From Actinomycetes bacterium (lineage in GTDB: Bacteria; Actinomycetota; Thermoleophilia; Gaiellales; Gaiellaceae): a DNA stretch of 6,815 nucleotides. The notes under the pieces were generated by a model. It was not told the origin of the DNA. It did no database searches and saw only the letters and a program-made list of their open reading frames with translations. The stretch spans positions 1-6,815 of the forward strand of contig JAUXJK010000110.1 of NCBI GenBank assembly GCA_030624785.1. Direction: 5' to 3'. Position numbers and translations under genes: made by a program. Below are positions 5,938 through 6,815 of this stretch, piece after piece (within the stretch, counting starts at the first letter, position 1; each line of letters begins with the position of its first letter).

Positions 5938-6815
5938 GGGATCTCCACAAGCCGCTCGAACTCGGCCACCCGTAGTCGAGCTTGTTCCTCGTGAATGAGG
6001 TCATGGTCGAACAGGTCGGCTCGCTCTTCGGCGGAGAGTTGAGGAGCGCGTAGTGCGCTCACGTGGATCTTGCGATAGAGGGAGACTCCATCGGTGATAT
6101 CCCACGGCACGCCCTGATAGACGACGATATTTCCGTTCTCGTCGGCGCCGACGAAGTAGGCGCGCTGCGCTCCCCAAACGGCGCCGACGACTACGACGCC
6201 TGCGAGAGCCATGGCAAGCGCCGTTAGGAGCAGTGGAGCGATACTGCGTGGTGATCCCCCGCGTTTCCTGGCGCGGCCTCGAGGTGTGGCCCGAGTCGGG
6301 TGTGAGGGTGCGGCCGCACCAGCGTCCACGCCCAGCAGGACCGGATCGAGCGACGTCAGAGTGTCCTCGTCGGGGGTGCTCCCTAGCGATGGCTCGGCGT
6401 CTGCCCAGCCGTCTTTGACGACCTCGAATACGACGACGCTGATGTTGTCATCCCCACCTGCCTGATTGGCGCCGCGCACGAGCGCTCTCACCGCGGTTTG
6501 CGCATCCTTCGACTCAAGGAGCGCGGCTGTCAAGGCGGCATCGTCCAGCATGGTGGTCAGGCCGTCAGTGCAGAGGAGAATGAGATCACCTGGTTGGGCA
6601 TCCGTGACGAAGACGTCGGCGGCGATGGTCGGGTCGGTGCCAAGCGCTCGCGTAATCACGGCGCGTTGAGGGTGGAGTGCGGCTTCCTCCGGCGACAACC
6701 TGCCCGCTCGGACAAGCTCGGCCACCAGCGAGTGATCGTCAGTGAGCTGATCAAGCACGCCGTTGCGCAGCCGATAGGCACGCGAGTCGCCAACCTGAAC
6801 GATGGCGATGTGCTC
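5934..6815 (-). CDS. pstP: PP2C-family Ser/Thr phosphatase PstP, 5' end outside the window
   Basis: This is the partner phosphatase of the PASTA kinase: a metal-dependent PP2C enzyme that removes phosphate from Ser/Thr kinases and wall-synthesis proteins. The frame is open to the right edge. The visible 293 residues begin EHIAIVQVGDSRAYRL. PP2C motifs, numbered from the edge, are VGDSRAY (8-14), HPQRAVITRALG (48-59), LLCTDGL (80-86, Asp84) and GGDDNISVVV (120-129), supplying metal-site acids. The N-terminal DGMGG-type metal motif lies beyond the window. After the catalytic domain come an acidic linker, a basic stretch (about 178-190), one membrane helix (about 192-214) and an external domain of about 75 residues starting AYFVGADENGNIVVYQG and ending in a charged, helical-looking segment. 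This build matches mycobacterial PstP. The stop overlaps the rodA start as TTGA. Identification is firm from motifs and neighbours. Confidence 0.95.
   Translation of the reverse strand, partial: EHIAIVQVGDSRAYRLRNGVLDQLTDDHSLVAELVRAGRLSPEEAALHPQRAVITRALGTDPTIAADVFVTDAQPGDLILLCTDGLTTMLDDAALTAALLESKDAQTAVRALVRGANQAGGDDNISVVVFEVVKDGWADAEPSLGSTPDEDTLTSLDPVLLGVDAGAAAPSHPTRATPRGRARKRGGSPRSIAPLLLTALAMALAGVVVVGAVWGAQRAYFVGADENGNIVVYQGVPWDITDGVSLYRKIHVSALRAPQLSAEERADLFDHDLIHEEQARLRVAEFERLVEIP
5943..5946 (-). promoter_or_regulatory. Shine-Dalgarno GGAG supporting the TTG start of rodA
   Basis: GGAG, inside the last codons of pstP, sits five bases before TTG at 5937. It supports that rare start codon and gives rodA its own initiation signal besides the TTGA overlap with the phosphatase stop. 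Confidence 0.6.

Overview
The window carries a tightly packed, GC-rich run of five genes, all on the minus strand. It is the peptidoglycan elongation/division signalling cluster typical of Actinomycetota. Read in the direction of transcription (window right to left) it holds pstP (PP2C phosphatase, 5' end off-window), rodA (SEDS glycosyltransferase), pbpA (class B transpeptidase), a PASTA-domain Ser/Thr kinase of the PknB/Stk1 type, and ddl (D-Ala-D-Ala ligase, 3' end lost). The order pstP-rodA-pbpA-pknB matches the mycobacterial/streptomycete cluster. No pknA lies between pbpA and the PASTA kinase, and ddl is attached directly downstream. This suggests an actinobacterium outside the well-studied genera. 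A deep lineage such as Thermoleophilia is possible, but that is only an impression from protein sequence style.

Region by region: 5934-6815 is the C-terminal part of the phosphatase with its membrane anchor and external domain. 4615-5937 is RodA. 3149-4618 is PbpA. 3061-3148 is the only intergenic gap. 961-3060 is the kinase, with one membrane segment, four PASTA domains and a proline-rich, repeat-encoded tail. 1-964 is Ddl, broken at its end. Three of the four junctions are 4-base overlaps (TTGA, ATGA, ATGA), so the genes are probably translationally coupled. The exception is the 88-base gap before the kinase.

The genes fit together functionally. RodA polymerises glycan strands and PbpA cross-links them. 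Ddl makes the D-Ala-D-Ala end of the stem peptide that PbpA uses. The kinase senses cell-wall fragments through its PASTA domains, and PstP reverses its phosphorylations.

The main oddity is at the left edge. Bases 1-128 are a perfect, loop-less inverted repeat that runs through the conserved 3' part of ddl. It is best explained as an assembly or library fold-back at a contig end, seeded by a natural palindrome in the ddl coding sequence. I found no new biological system here. The points of real biological interest are the ddl-kinase coupling, the altered activation loop of the kinase and its repeat-encoded wall-facing tail.
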